Below are positions 52,578 to 61,841 of a DNA stretch of 64,000 bases, in pieces. Both the position numbers and the translations under genes were made by a program. The stretch is from Methylobacterium sp. WL1 (lineage in GTDB: Bacteria; Pseudomonadota; Alphaproteobacteria; Rhizobiales; Beijerinckiaceae). The number at the start of each line of letters is the position of its first letter. The first letter of the stretch is position 1. Under the pieces are notes generated by a model that saw only the letters and a program-made list of their open reading frames with translations, was not told the origin of the DNA and searched no databases. The stretch lies in the NCBI RefSeq assembly GCF_008000895.1, contig NZ_CP042823.1, forward strand, positions 3,947,001 to 4,011,000. Direction: 5' to 3'.

Positions 52578-53251
52578 ACCGGCGCCGGCGGCTGGTTCGG
52601 ATCCACCAGGTAGCCCAGCCCGCGCACGGTCTGGATCAGGTCCACGGCGAGCTTCTTGCGCAGCCGCCCGACGAACACCTCGATGGTGTTCGAATCCCGG
52701 TCGAAATCCTGGTCGTAGAGATGCTCGGTCAGCTCGGCCCGGGAGACCACCCGTCCGGTATGATGCATCAGGTACGAGAGCAGCCGGTATTCGTGGCTGG
52801 TGAGCTTCACCTGGGCGCCGTCCACGAACACCTTGCCGGAGCGGGTATCGAGGGTGACCGGCCCGCAGGCGATCTGGCTGGAGGCGTGGCCCGCCGCCCG
52901 GCGCAGGAGGGCCCGGACCCGGGCCATCAGCTCCTCCATGTGGAACGGCTTGGTCACGTAGTCGTCGGCGCCGGCATCGAAGCCGTCGACCTTGTCGGAC
53001 CAGCGGTCCCGGGCGGTGAGGATGATCACCGGGGTCTTCACCCCGGCCCGGCGCCACTTCTGCAGCACCGAGACGCCGTCGGCCTTGGGCAGGCCCATGT
53101 CGAGGATGATCGCGTCGTAGGGCTCGCTCTCCCCGAGATAGCCGCCCTCCTCGCCGTCATAGGCCTTGTCGGCGACGTAGCCGGCCTCCTCCAGCGCCGC
53201 GACCACCTGCCGGTTGATGTCCCGGTCATCCTCCACGACGAGCAGTCGCAC
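52574..53251 (-). CDS. feuP: OmpR-family response regulator, FeuP-like
   Basis: The 225-residue regulator has a receiver (MRLLVVEDDRDINRQVVAAL, phospho-Asp in AIILDMGLPKADGV, Lys in YVTKPFHMEE) and an OmpR-type winged helix (ACGPVTLDTRSGKVFVDG, LYDQDFDRDSNTIEVFVGRL). The pattern closely resembles rhizobial FeuP. It is preceded by a pepSY gene and followed by prpF and the kinase. Confidence 0.9.
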   Translation of the reverse strand: MRLLVVEDDRDINRQVVAALEEAGYVADKAYDGEEGGYLGESEPYDAIILDMGLPKADGVSVLQKWRRAGVKTPVIILTARDRWSDKVDGFDAGADDYVTKPFHMEELMARVRALLRRAAGHASSQIACGPVTLDTRSGKVFVDGAQVKLTSHEYRLLSYLMHHTGRVVSRAELTEHLYDQDFDRDSNTIEVFVGRLRKKLAVDLIQTVRGLGYLVDPNQPPAPV

Positions 53252-53286
53252 GGCTCACTCCATTCCACTGCGGGTGTGAAGCCCGG

Positions 53287-53658
53287 TCAGTATTGGCCCG
53301 CGACCTTGCCGGTGCGGGCATCCACGATCACGTGCACGAAATGCCCGTCCCGGCGCAAGGCGGTCAGCATGTAGACGAGGCCGTCGGCGTGACGACAGAG
53401 GCTCGCGCGCTGGATCTCGGCCCGGGGGATCACCGTGCGGGCCGCCCGGATCGCCGCCACCGGGGCGATCACCCGCCGCTCGCCGACCTCCTCGCGCATG
53501 TCGGCCGGCGACAGGCAGGACTCGATCCGCAGGGGCGTCGGGTCCGCTACCTGGGACGTCTGCGAGGCCGGTCCGTCATCGGCCATGGAGCCGAGGCCGC
53601 TGGCGGCGAGGGCCGCGGCGGTCAGGCTGATGGCAACGAGGGCGATGGCGTAGCGCAT
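53287..53658 (-). CDS. PepSY domain protein
   Basis: The 123-residue secreted protein starts MRYAIALVAISLTAAALAAS (signal peptide) and contains a PepSY-type core (RASLCRHADGLVYMLTALRR, HFVHVIVDARTGKVAGQY) that ends the protein. PepSY proteins bind or inhibit peptidases or modulate sensor kinases in the periplasm. It opens the pepSY-feuP-prpF-feuQ operon, 35 bases before feuP, so it may modulate the kinase, as the unrelated small periplasmic FeuN does in Sinorhizobium. The 248 bases upstream hold no gene I can support. Confidence 0.85.
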   Translation of the reverse strand: MRYAIALVAISLTAAALAASGLGSMADDGPASQTSQVADPTPLRIESCLSPADMREEVGERRVIAPVAAIRAARTVIPRAEIQRASLCRHADGLVYMLTALRRDGHFVHVIVDARTGKVAGQY

Positions 53659-53906
53659 TGCTAGGAGATTTGCGCCGAGGGCACTGAATGCGCCCTGAAT
53701 ACGTAGCTGTAGCGGCCCCGACGCGAGTTCTGACTGGCGCCTGCAACGGTAAGATGTGAGCTGTTTCGTTGTGGATGCCATCGTGCCGGCACTACGGCCG
53801 ACGGGCTTTTCGGGTTCCACCGCCGAGGTCGCGCCGCACAGGCGATTGCGCACGCCGCGGTGCCCGATCCGGCGCCCTCGCCGCCGGAGTGGTGACCGGT
53901 TCGGCG

Positions 53907-54110
53907 TCAGCGCGCGCTTCGAACCGAGGATTGAGAGCCGTCCCGGCATACCGCCGGCACCGACGCGGCAGCCTGCGCGGCCAGGGCGGCGTCGATCGGC
54001 CAGGGCCGGGCCCCGAGCCGTGCACCCAGCTGGAGTGTGACGGCGATCACCGCCGCCCCCGACAGGGTCAGCCAGACGCGGTCGAGGATCCGGTCCCGGT
54101 GCAAGCTCAT
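53907..54110 (-). CDS. Small membrane protein at end of phage/GTA block
   Basis: The 67-residue frame from ATG 54110 (MSLHRDRILDRVWLTLSGAA) encodes one membrane helix (TLSGAAVIAVTLQLGARLG) and a basic/Ala tail. Its ATG overlaps the stop of the gene upstream (ATGA), which makes it part of that small operon. The role is unknown; a lysis accessory (holin-like) is possible but unproven. Confidence 0.6.
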   Translation of the reverse strand: MSLHRDRILDRVWLTLSGAAVIAVTLQLGARLGARPWPIDAALAAQAAASVPAVCRDGSQSSVRSAR

Positions 54111-54427
54111 CGCGAACCTCCCGTGATCAGCAACCAGAACGCCCGCAGGGCCGGCATGCGCTCGACCAGCCAGGCGATCTGGTCCGAGAACCAGTGCGCG
54201 GCCGCCGCCGTGGTGACGAAGGTGAACAGGGCCGCATGCTTGAGGCGCCGGACGTAGCGGCGCAGCACCCGCCGCTCGACATGCGCGTCCACGAGTTCGT
54301 CGAGGACCGCCAGGCGCGGCGCGGTCTGGCGGGCGACGTAGGCCTGCCAGAACGGCGGGAACCGGATCGTCCGCGCCCGACCACCGGGACCGGGCGCGTC
54401 CTCGGGGGAATGGTGGCCCGCGTTCAT
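54107..54427 (-). CDS. Small protein with C-terminal hydrophobic segment
   Basis: The 106-residue frame from ATG 54427 (MNAGHHSPEDAPGPGGRART) has a helical, arginine-rich middle (LDELVDAHVERRVLRRYVRR) and a membrane segment near the end (LFTFVTTAAAAHWFSD, AFWLLITGG). Overlapping ATGA links it to the gene downstream. No family is recognised. Its position next to the lysozyme suggests a phage lysis or membrane role. Confidence 0.6.
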   Translation of the reverse strand: MNAGHHSPEDAPGPGGRARTIRFPPFWQAYVARQTAPRLAVLDELVDAHVERRVLRRYVRRLKHAALFTFVTTAAAAHWFSDQIAWLVERMPALRAFWLLITGGSR

Positions 54428-54550
54428 GGCTTCCTCCCCGGAACCTCTCCGGCCCCGCACGATGCCGCGCGCGGGCCACGTCATGTCCCCGCCCCATCCG
54501 GGACAGGGGTCCGACCCGCGTGCGGAGACGTGTGAGGTCGGAGAACGCCG

Positions 54551-55093
54551 TCAGGCCCGATGCACCGCGTCCCCCTCCCTCAGCGCCCGCAGCGCCGGCG
54601 CCAGGACGTTGCCGGCGCTGGCCTGCGGGTCGAGCGGCAGGGCCCGGAAGATCCGGGCGGCGACGCCCTCGGCACCGCCCGCGCTCCGGACGACATGGGC
54701 CGGCGCAGTCGCCACGACGTGCCGGACGCCGGCCGCCACCACCGCGGAGCCGAGATCGACGCTCACGGTCCGGCCCCTTGCGGCACCGGCCACCGCGTTC
54801 TGTCCGTACGCGGCCCCGGCCCGGATCGCGGCCTCGACCCGCTCCCGGGTCAGGAGCGAGGCCGCCCAGGGCGCGACCCGGGCGATCCCGGCCGTGACGG
54901 CCGCCGCGGCGATCGGCACCAGCACGGCAGAGACCGGCTGCAGCAGCCCGACCAGCCAGTCGCCCCAGGGAATCGCCACGCCGCCCGCCTGGGCAGAGGC
55001 CAGAGCCGGGGCGACCAGGGCCGAGGTGAGCAGGGCGACAAACGGGATCGCGGCGCCGGCCAGCGCCAGCCCGGCCGGGAAGAGGTGCGTCAT
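54551..55093 (-). CDS. Phage/GTA-associated membrane protein, holin-like
   Basis: The 180-residue protein starts MTHLFPAGLALAGAAIPFVA and has three hydrophobic segments in its first half (WLVGLLQPVSAVLVPIAAAA), then an Ala-rich soluble part (VAARIFRALPLDPQ). The ATG overlaps the lysozyme gene's stop by four bases (ATGA). Small multi-helix proteins coupled to lysozymes often are holins; that is the inferred role. Confidence 0.65.
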   Translation of the reverse strand: MTHLFPAGLALAGAAIPFVALLTSALVAPALASAQAGGVAIPWGDWLVGLLQPVSAVLVPIAAAAVTAGIARVAPWAASLLTRERVEAAIRAGAAYGQNAVAGAARGRTVSVDLGSAVVAAGVRHVVATAPAHVVRSAGGAEGVAARIFRALPLDPQASAGNVLAPALRALREGDAVHRA

Positions 55094-55641
55094 GATCGAT
55101 CTCCGGAGTTGAGCGCGCGGCGGACCCGGCCGGCTCGGGATTCGGGTTTGCGCGGCGAGACGGCGCCCGCGCGCAGGGCCGAGAGCGCCCGGCGGGCCCA
55201 GGCCAGCCGGCTCGCCAGCGCAATCACGCCTGGCCGCTCGAAGTGCCGGCACACGCTCTCGGTGGCGGCCTCCAGGGTCGGAGCCTGCCGCAGGGCCGCG
55301 AGCGCCGCCGCCTCGGTGGTGCGCAGTTCCGTGCAGAGGTAGCCGTACTGGGCCTCGGGGGCGGCCGGATCGAGCGCGTGCGCCCGGCACCAGGCCTCCA
55401 TGGCCACGCGCCGGGGGCCGGTCCACTGCGCCAGGCCCCAGCCGCCCCGGGACCCGGCCACCGCCGGGGCGACCTCCTGGAGCCGGCGGAAGCCGCCGCT
55501 CTCGTGGCCGAGATTGCCCAGCAGCCCGGCGGCCTGCAGGTCGGTGAGGCCGAGATCGCGCATCAGGCGCGGCCCCAGGCTCCGGCAGCCGGCCGCGAAG
55601 GCGTCGCCCGGCCCACGGGCCGGACCAGTGGTTGCGGACAT
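55090..55641 (-). CDS. Phage tail lysozyme (Phage_lysozyme2 type)
   Basis: The 183-residue protein has the tail-lysozyme pattern (LGLTDLQAAGLLGNLGHESG with the catalytic Glu in GHESGGF, SRGGWGLAQWTGPRR, VCRHFERPG). Such domains cut peptidoglycan during cell entry or exit by tailed particles. The start at ATG 55641 lies near the tandem-repeat DNA. It belongs with the tail genes upstream on the minus strand. Confidence 0.83.
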   Translation of the reverse strand: MSATTGPARGPGDAFAAGCRSLGPRLMRDLGLTDLQAAGLLGNLGHESGGFRRLQEVAPAVAGSRGGWGLAQWTGPRRVAMEAWCRAHALDPAAPEAQYGYLCTELRTTEAAALAALRQAPTLEAATESVCRHFERPGVIALASRLAWARRALSALRAGAVSPRKPESRAGRVRRALNSGDRS

Positions 55642-55679
55642 CGGGGTTCTCCGGGCATGAATCCGCGCGATGCCGACGG

Positions 55680-55725
55680 GGGACGCGGACAAGGGACGCG
55701 GACAGGGGACAAGGGACAGGGGACG
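55680..55725. repeat. Imperfect tandem repeat GGGACGCGGACA / GGGGACA
   Basis: GGGACGCGGACA occurs at 55680-55691 and again at 55693-55704, followed by GGGGACA (55705-55711), AGGGACA (55712-55718) and GGGGACG. These units lie immediately upstream of, or within, the start of the SGNH hydrolase gene and cover its likely promoter. A translation through them gives a low-complexity Gly/Asp/Arg peptide, which supports a start after the repeat. Confidence 0.6.
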
Positions 55726-55735
55726 CTTGGGCCAC

Positions 55736-56299
55736 GTGGGACACGGACAGGACCGGCCGCTGGTGTTCATCGGCGATTCGATCACCGCGGGCTGGGGCGA
55801 GGCCCGGGCCGAGACGTTCGCGCGGCACGGCTTCGCGGCGCGCGGCATTCCGGGGCAGACGAGCGGTGAGATCCGCGCCCGCTTTCGCCGCGACGCGGCC
55901 GGTGCCCGGGGCGTCCACCTGCTGTGCGGGGTCAACGACATCGCCGAGATCGGCGGCCCGGTCTCGGACGGGGCGATCCGCGACAACATCGCCGCCATGG
56001 CGCGGCTGGCCTTCGAGGCCGGGCTGCCGCTGTGGATCGGTACCGTGATGCCGAGCGATTTCTGGGGATGGCGCCCCGAGCTCAGGCCCGTGGCGCGCAT
56101 CCACGCCCTGAACCGCTGGATCCGGGCCCATTGCGCCGCCAGCGCCGCCGCGCTCATCGACTATCACACGCCGCTCGCCACCCCGTCGGGCGCGCTGCGG
56201 CCGGACTTCACCGCGGACGGCATCCACCTCAACGGAGCGGGCTACGCGGCGATCGAACGGGCGATGCTGACGGCCCTGGCGCCGGGGGCCGACCGGTGA
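55736..56299 (+). CDS. SGNH/GDSL hydrolase
   Basis: The hydrolase core has the block I motif LVFIGDSITAGWGE (catalytic Ser), GIPGQTSGEI (block II Gly), HLLCGVNDIAEI (block III Asn), and DGIHLNGAGYAAIE (block V Asp/His). I give GTG 55736 as start because upstream DNA is repetitive; ATG 55670 would extend it through the repeat. No signal peptide is seen. It is on the plus strand while all phage genes around it are on the minus strand, so it is probably an insertion or a cargo gene. It probably acts on an ester, perhaps an O-acetyl group of a cell-surface polymer. Confidence 0.8.
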   Translation: MGHGQDRPLVFIGDSITAGWGEARAETFARHGFAARGIPGQTSGEIRARFRRDAAGARGVHLLCGVNDIAEIGGPVSDGAIRDNIAAMARLAFEAGLPLWIGTVMPSDFWGWRPELRPVARIHALNRWIRAHCAASAAALIDYHTPLATPSGALRPDFTADGIHLNGAGYAAIERAMLTALAPGADR

Positions 56300-56455
56300 G
56301 GCGGGGCTGACGGACCCACGGGCCTGTCGCGACGGCGACGGCTCCGCTCTCACGCCCCACCGACGTTCCCATTCCGGCTTGCGTCGGACGCGCAGACGAT
56401 GCCGAAGCGGCAGTGATGGGGGGGCTCGGCGAGAGCCACGCGTCCGGAACCGCCC

Positions 56456-57712
56456 TCAAGACCCCAGGGCCAGCCAATACGTCGCGCCATTCCCGGCGCC
56501 GGTCACCGCGCCGCCGGTGTCGCGGCGGTTGCGGAGCGTGAACCCGGTGGCCGACACGTCGCTGACCTGGCTGGCGTAGAGCGTCCCGGCATCCCGGGCG
56601 ACCGGCTGGGCCCAGACCCCCAGGCATGCGCTCGGAAAGGCGGGGCTGAACGCGACGGAGAGATCCGCGTCCGCGCCGGTCGCAAGACCCCATTGCAGGA
56701 CGAGGCCGTTGGCGAGCCGGGCGTAGCCGTTCGGAGCGAGCGCCTGGGTGCCCAGCGCCAGCGGCGTCCCGTCGGCGCGCTGGTAATGGCGCACGCGCCA
56801 GCGGCCGGCACCGTCCGAGGCGACCAGGCAGGTGTCGTCGGCGGCCGTGACGATGTCGGCCCGGGTCGGCAGGGCGAGCTGCTCGGGATCGTGGACCAGG
56901 GTCGCGGCGCCGGCGAAGCGCACGAGCCGCTCCCGGTCGGCGCCGGAGCCGAAGCGGGTGATCCGGGCCGTTCCGGTGACCAGGACCCGCCGGGTGCCGG
57001 CACCGCCGAGATCCGTGGTCGCCGCCGCGGCCAGCACGGTCTCGGTGGAGGCGAAATCGATCCCGCCCTTCGCCGCGGAAGCGGTGAGCGCGGTGGCGAA
57101 GGCGGCCCCGTCGGGCGAGACCTTCAGCGAGAAGTCGTCGCCGCCCAGAAGGCCCAGCAGGGCGCGGGCGGAATACCCGGTCTGGAAGTTCAGGGCTGCG
57201 TCCCGGGAGGCGGCCTGTTTGTTGACCGAGATCCGCATGTCGCCGGAGCCCGGCGTCGCGTCGTCCCAGGTGAGCAGGGCCGCGTCCGCCTTGACCGCGA
57301 GGCGGTTGGTGGCATCCGCCCCGGTGTTGATGCCGAGCCGGCTCACGCTCTGGATCGCGGTCAGCGTCCGGCGGAAGCTGCCCCAGGCGCTGCCGTCGAA
57401 CACGTAGAGGTCGGCCTCGTCGATCAGGTAGGCGAACCAGCCGGCCCGGGGCACCGCGCCGACCCAGACGCCGTCGGCGTAGCGCACGACCTGGCCGGCG
57501 AGCCCGGCCCAGGCGCCCCCCGGGTTCGAGGCGACCACGAGGTAGCGGTCGCCGTCGGCGGGGTTCTTGGGCGGCGCGGTGAGGTCCTTGTCCAGGCAGG
57601 CGAGCTGGACCAGGGCGTCGAGGAGGCCGAGCGCCTCGTTGTGGGTGACGTGCTTCTGGGCCTGGCTCGCCGCGATCAGCGGCAGGCCGAGGCGGGGCGT
57701 GGTGTCGGACAT
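56456..57712 (-). CDS. DUF2793 domain phage/GTA protein
   Basis: The 418-residue protein starts MSDTTPRLGLPLIAASQAQK followed by HVTHNEALGLLDALVQ, the signature of DUF2793, found near the tail of gene transfer agents and related phages. The rest looks like a receptor-binding or fibre-type beta structure (LTWDDATPGSGDMRISVNKQ, DADLSVAFSPAFPSACLGVW). The start is ATG 57712. It is downstream of the gp15-like gene, as in other alphaproteobacterial clusters. Confidence 0.85.
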   Translation of the reverse strand: MSDTTPRLGLPLIAASQAQKHVTHNEALGLLDALVQLACLDKDLTAPPKNPADGDRYLVVASNPGGAWAGLAGQVVRYADGVWVGAVPRAGWFAYLIDEADLYVFDGSAWGSFRRTLTAIQSVSRLGINTGADATNRLAVKADAALLTWDDATPGSGDMRISVNKQAASRDAALNFQTGYSARALLGLLGGDDFSLKVSPDGAAFATALTASAAKGGIDFASTETVLAAAATTDLGGAGTRRVLVTGTARITRFGSGADRERLVRFAGAATLVHDPEQLALPTRADIVTAADDTCLVASDGAGRWRVRHYQRADGTPLALGTQALAPNGYARLANGLVLQWGLATGADADLSVAFSPAFPSACLGVWAQPVARDAGTLYASQVSDVSATGFTLRNRRDTGGAVTGAGNGATYWLALGS

Positions 57713-57869
57713 CGGGGGCTCCTCGATCGGATACTCTGTCCGTGACCAGCGGCGCAGCCGTCGCCGGTGGATGACGCGCCCCCCGCCCCGGACGCCTGGA
57801 ACGGCGGTGGACGGCGATCCGGGAAGGGGTGCTGCGGGACCGGCGCCGTCCCGCGGGGTCGGTGTCCGT

Positions 57870-60800
57870 TCAGGCGCTTCGGATCGGAATGCGGGCGCGG
57901 ATGGCCGGGCCGGGACCTGCGACCGCGCCGATCTGCGCCACAGCGACGTCGAGGCTGGTCTGAGCAGCGCCGAAATCGGCCGCCTCGTCGGCGTAGAGGA
58001 CCTGCTGCGCCTCGGCCCGGAACTGGCGCAGGGGCGTGCCGGCCCCCGTGAACACCGTGACCGCGTAAGCCTCCGGCTCGTCGAGCGGGATCTCGGCGGG
58101 GGCCCAGGCGTCGCCGTCGCGGCGCGCTCGGCGGATCCAGGAGAGCCGCACCCCCGACGCGTCCCGCCGCGCCCGCAGGTGGACCGGCCGCAGGGGGAGG
58201 AGCGAACCCAGCCCGGCCGTCGCGGCAAATTCCGAAACCGCCGGATCGCCCGGGTCGGCGGATGCCGGGCCGACCCGGTAGCGGAAGCCCCGGCCGGCCT
58301 CGTCCAGGCTCTCGACCAACGGCACCACCGCGCCGTCGTCGAGGCGCACGATCAGGCTGCCCGCCGGGGTGGAACGCCCGGCGGCCGGCTCGCTGCCCGC
58401 GAGCCCGCGCAGCAGCCCGGAGAGCCGGTAGGTGTCGGGGCCGGTCAGCACCGCGTCGGCCGCGCAGAGCAGCTCGACGATGCCGTCCGGCCCGACCAGG
58501 GCGAACAGGTTGCCGCCGGCCAGCATCGCGGCCTCGCCGATCGATCCGAGCGCCCCGCCCCGGCGCAGGGTGACGTCGAGATGGGCGCCGCGCTGCAGCC
58601 GCCAGAGCGGCCCGGCGGGCAGGTCCGAAAGGGTCCGGCCGAGGCAGGCCGGGTAATCGACCAGGCCGCGGAGGGTCAGTGGGCCGGCGCCCTCCGCCCG
58701 CCACACGGCCGCCTCCCCGGGCCAGGGCTCCGCCGCGACCGCGAGGTATTGCAGCACCGTTGGGCTGCCGCGATCCACCGGCAGGTCGAGGGCGAGCGCG
58801 AAGGGCGGCCCCGGGAAGGCCGGGTCGCGCCAGCCGGCAAGGCCGGGTTGCGGGCAGGCCGCGCGGAGGGCCGCCCTGGGCGGGACGCCGCTCGCCTCGA
58901 TCCGGCGCCCGGTCGGGGCGTCGTCGATCCGGTCGATCCTGCGCAGCACCGTCCCGCCCGGCACGTCGGCCGGCACCGCCAGCAGGTCGCCGGGCTCCAG
59001 CTCCAGCCGGCGCGGGCTCACCGTGAAGGCCGCGCTGTCCCGGGCCGCGATGACCCGGTCGAGCAGCGCCTCGGCGAGATCGTCGCCGGTCTCCCTGCGG
59101 GTGACGATGGCGGCCTCGATCCGGGTCTCGCGGCGCCGCTGGCCGACCGGCCGGATCGCCGCCGCCGCGGCGCGGCGGTAATCCGGACTCTCGGACTCGG
59201 TGATGCCGAGGATGACCGAGCGCGGCAGCGCGCTCTCCTCGGCCCGGACCTGCCGCAGGACCGGCTTCGCCTCCGACAGGCGGACGAGGTCGGCCTCCGC
59301 GAGCACCACCGGCCGCTCGCGGCGGGGTCCGCGCAGGTGCAGGCGCCCCGCCCCCGCCGAGACGTCGAGCCCGTAGACCTGCGCCAGGGTCTCGAGCGCG
59401 GCCCGCGCCGAGAGCAGCCGGTCGACGACGTAGCCGTCGAGGAAGGCGGCGGCCTCCACGGCGACCGGCGCGTCGAAGCCGAAATCGGCCAGGATCCTCA
59501 GGACCAGAAGGTCGAGGTCGCAGCCCTCGATCCGCCCGGTGATCCAGTGGCCGACCCGCCAGTTGGCGGTGTCGGCCCAGACCTTCTGCACCGCCGGGAA
59601 GGCCGGGAACGGCCGCGCGTCCCAGGACCAGACGAAGATCGATCCCGGATCGACCATCCGGCCGCCATAGACCGGCGAGACCGGGTTGTCGGCCTCCGAG
59701 AACCCGGTCGCCGCCGGGTCGAACCGGGCGATCACGGCCTCGAGCCCGCGCAGCTGGATCAGCTCGTCGCGCAGGGCTCGCGAGTCCGGCGGGTAGGCGC
59801 CCTCGGCGGATTTCGGGTCAGGGAAGACGTTCGGGCCGTTGGTGCCCTTGTCCACCGCCGGCACCCCGGCCTCGGTGAGCCAGATCGGCTTGGCCTTCGG
59901 CACCCAGGCGGTGGCGCGGGTCTCGACGCCGCCGTCGCGCTCGACATGCGGGTTCGACCACCAGCCGATGAGGTCCCTGGGCCGGAAGATCCAGGGTTTG
60001 CCGTAGGCGCCGTCCCGGATCGGCCGGCGGTCCTGGGCGGCGCGCCCGGCCGCGTCGGCGTAGTACCAGTCGAACGCCTCGCCGGAGGCGCCGTTCGCTT
60101 TCAGGTAGGCCCGGTCGTTGATGTCGCCCGCGACCGCGAGGTCGGCGTGGTCCGGGGCGTCGCGCCAATCGGTGACCGGCGGATACCAGTCGATCCCGAC
60201 CGCGCCGATGTTGGGGTCGGCGAACAGGTCGTCCAGCGGGAAGCGGATCGTGGCGCCCCCGTCCCGGACATGGGCGCCGTACTCGGTCCAGTCCGCCCCG
60301 TAGACCAGCGTGACGCCGGGCCCGAGCCGGCCGCGCAGATCCGCGGCGAGGGACCGGAGCGCCTGGACGGCCGGGTAGCCGGCGGCACCCCGCACCCGGG
60401 TGAGGCCGACGAGTTCGCTGCCGATCACGAAGCCGGCGATCCGGATACCGGAGGCCGCCCACAGGGCCGCGAGGCCGGCATAATGCAGCACCCCCGCGCG
60501 ATAGCCGCCCTCGAAGAAACCTTGGACCTGCGCCTCCGCGGCGGCGGTGCCGTCCGGGCTGCCGGGGACGCCCGGGCCCGGGTCGCAGGTGATGCGCCCG
60601 CGCCAGGGATAGGGCGGCTGGGTCGCGCCGGGCACGCGCGGGTCGGGCAGGCCGTTGCCGGCCGGCACGTCCATCATCACGAACGGGTAGAGCAGCACGT
60701 CCAGGCCGCGGGTGGCGAGGTCAGCCACCAGCCGGGTCAGCCCGGCATCCGAGGGCGTCCCACCGTAGGCGGGGGTGCCGTCCGGCAGGGTCGAGACCAC

Positions 60801-61763
60801 CTCGGCCTTGTCACGGGTGATCCCGGCGACGGCCCAGGCCTCCGGCGTGGTGCGCTTGCCCCGGGTCTCGACCTTCGGAACGATCCGGCAGGCGCCGGCG
60901 CGCAGATCGGTGCCGAACCACGTCGCCACCACGGCGACCCGGCGCAGGTTCGGGCACAGGGCCTGAAGCGCGTCGAGGGAGGCGGTGACGTCGGTGGCGC
61001 GCTGGAGCTGGTGCCGGTTGGCCGCCTCGGTCCGGCCGAGGCCGAGATCGACGGTGACGCGGTTCGGGTCGAGGGCGAACTCGCCGGCCCCCGGGATCAG
61101 GTCGACGGCGCGGATCCGGTGGTACAGGCCGTTGACGGGGCGGACCACCTCGAAGGCGAACTGGGGCACGCGGTTGCCGAAGTCGGCGAGCGGCAGGTTC
61201 TCGAACACCACGTAGGCGAGGCCGCGATAGGCCGGGGCGTTCTCGGCGCCCTCCTTGGCGACGATCAGCGGGTCCGGCGCTTGGTCCGCGCCGCCGGTAT
61301 GGACCCGCACGGTGATCCCGACCTGATCGATTTCCTTGCCGTCCGCCCAGATCCGGCGGACCAGCGCGACCTCGCCCTCGCACAGGCCGACCGCCAGGTT
61401 GGCGAAATAGGCGTAGCGGGTGTGCACGGTCTTCTGCCCGCCCGCGCCCTTGGACGCGGAGGCCGCGCGCTCCACCGTCGTGTTGGCGACCTCGCGGACG
61501 CGCGTCGCCCATATCAGGCTGCCGCCGATCTTCGCCCGCCCGTAGACCCGGGGGATGGGATCGCCCTCCGTGGAGGACAGGCCGGCAACGTCGGCGAGCC
61601 GCGGCCCCTCGACGAAACGCGTGTGCCGCCCGGAGCCCGACAGCATCCCGTCGAGCCCCGCCCCCGCGGCCGCGCCGAGCACGCGCCCGACCACGGATCC
61701 GATCGGCCCGCCGAGCGCGGTCCCCACCGCGGCGCCCGCCGTGGACAGGATCAGGGTGGCCAT
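57870..61763 (-). CDS. GTA/phage tail megatron protein, gp15-like (TIM-barrel)
   Basis: The 1297-residue protein starts MATLILSTAGAAVGTALGGP and matches the GTA tail protein family (RcGTA gp15). The N-terminal tip region precedes a glycoside-hydrolase-like TIM barrel (IGAVGIDWYPPVTDWRDAPD, AKPIWLTEAGVPAVDKGTNG) and a phage tail-type C-terminal part (GDLLAVPADVPGGTVLRRID, GSLIVRLDDGAVVPLV). It forms the central baseplate hub and tail fibre region. It appears complete. The start is ATG 61763 and it is read on the minus strand. Confidence 0.93.
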   Translation of the reverse strand: MATLILSTAGAAVGTALGGPIGSVVGRVLGAAAGAGLDGMLSGSGRHTRFVEGPRLADVAGLSSTEGDPIPRVYGRAKIGGSLIWATRVREVANTTVERAASASKGAGGQKTVHTRYAYFANLAVGLCEGEVALVRRIWADGKEIDQVGITVRVHTGGADQAPDPLIVAKEGAENAPAYRGLAYVVFENLPLADFGNRVPQFAFEVVRPVNGLYHRIRAVDLIPGAGEFALDPNRVTVDLGLGRTEAANRHQLQRATDVTASLDALQALCPNLRRVAVVATWFGTDLRAGACRIVPKVETRGKRTTPEAWAVAGITRDKAEVVSTLPDGTPAYGGTPSDAGLTRLVADLATRGLDVLLYPFVMMDVPAGNGLPDPRVPGATQPPYPWRGRITCDPGPGVPGSPDGTAAAEAQVQGFFEGGYRAGVLHYAGLAALWAASGIRIAGFVIGSELVGLTRVRGAAGYPAVQALRSLAADLRGRLGPGVTLVYGADWTEYGAHVRDGGATIRFPLDDLFADPNIGAVGIDWYPPVTDWRDAPDHADLAVAGDINDRAYLKANGASGEAFDWYYADAAGRAAQDRRPIRDGAYGKPWIFRPRDLIGWWSNPHVERDGGVETRATAWVPKAKPIWLTEAGVPAVDKGTNGPNVFPDPKSAEGAYPPDSRALRDELIQLRGLEAVIARFDPAATGFSEADNPVSPVYGGRMVDPGSIFVWSWDARPFPAFPAVQKVWADTANWRVGHWITGRIEGCDLDLLVLRILADFGFDAPVAVEAAAFLDGYVVDRLLSARAALETLAQVYGLDVSAGAGRLHLRGPRRERPVVLAEADLVRLSEAKPVLRQVRAEESALPRSVILGITESESPDYRRAAAAAIRPVGQRRRETRIEAAIVTRRETGDDLAEALLDRVIAARDSAAFTVSPRRLELEPGDLLAVPADVPGGTVLRRIDRIDDAPTGRRIEASGVPPRAALRAACPQPGLAGWRDPAFPGPPFALALDLPVDRGSPTVLQYLAVAAEPWPGEAAVWRAEGAGPLTLRGLVDYPACLGRTLSDLPAGPLWRLQRGAHLDVTLRRGGALGSIGEAAMLAGGNLFALVGPDGIVELLCAADAVLTGPDTYRLSGLLRGLAGSEPAAGRSTPAGSLIVRLDDGAVVPLVESLDEAGRGFRYRVGPASADPGDPAVSEFAATAGLGSLLPLRPVHLRARRDASGVRLSWIRRARRDGDAWAPAEIPLDEPEAYAVTVFTGAGTPLRQFRAEAQQVLYADEAADFGAAQTSLDVAVAQIGAVAGPGPAIRARIPIRSA

Positions 61764-61841
61764 GGCGGGCTCCGGGGGCGGGGGTGGAAAGACATGACGC
61801 TCACGGATTGCCGATCCGTATCCGGTCGGATACGTTGCATC

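Noticed and set aside
53756..54040. Small plus-strand frame in the pepSY upstream region
   Set aside because: It is Arg/Pro/Ser-rich shadow-type composition, partly antisense to the small gene at 53907, with no support.
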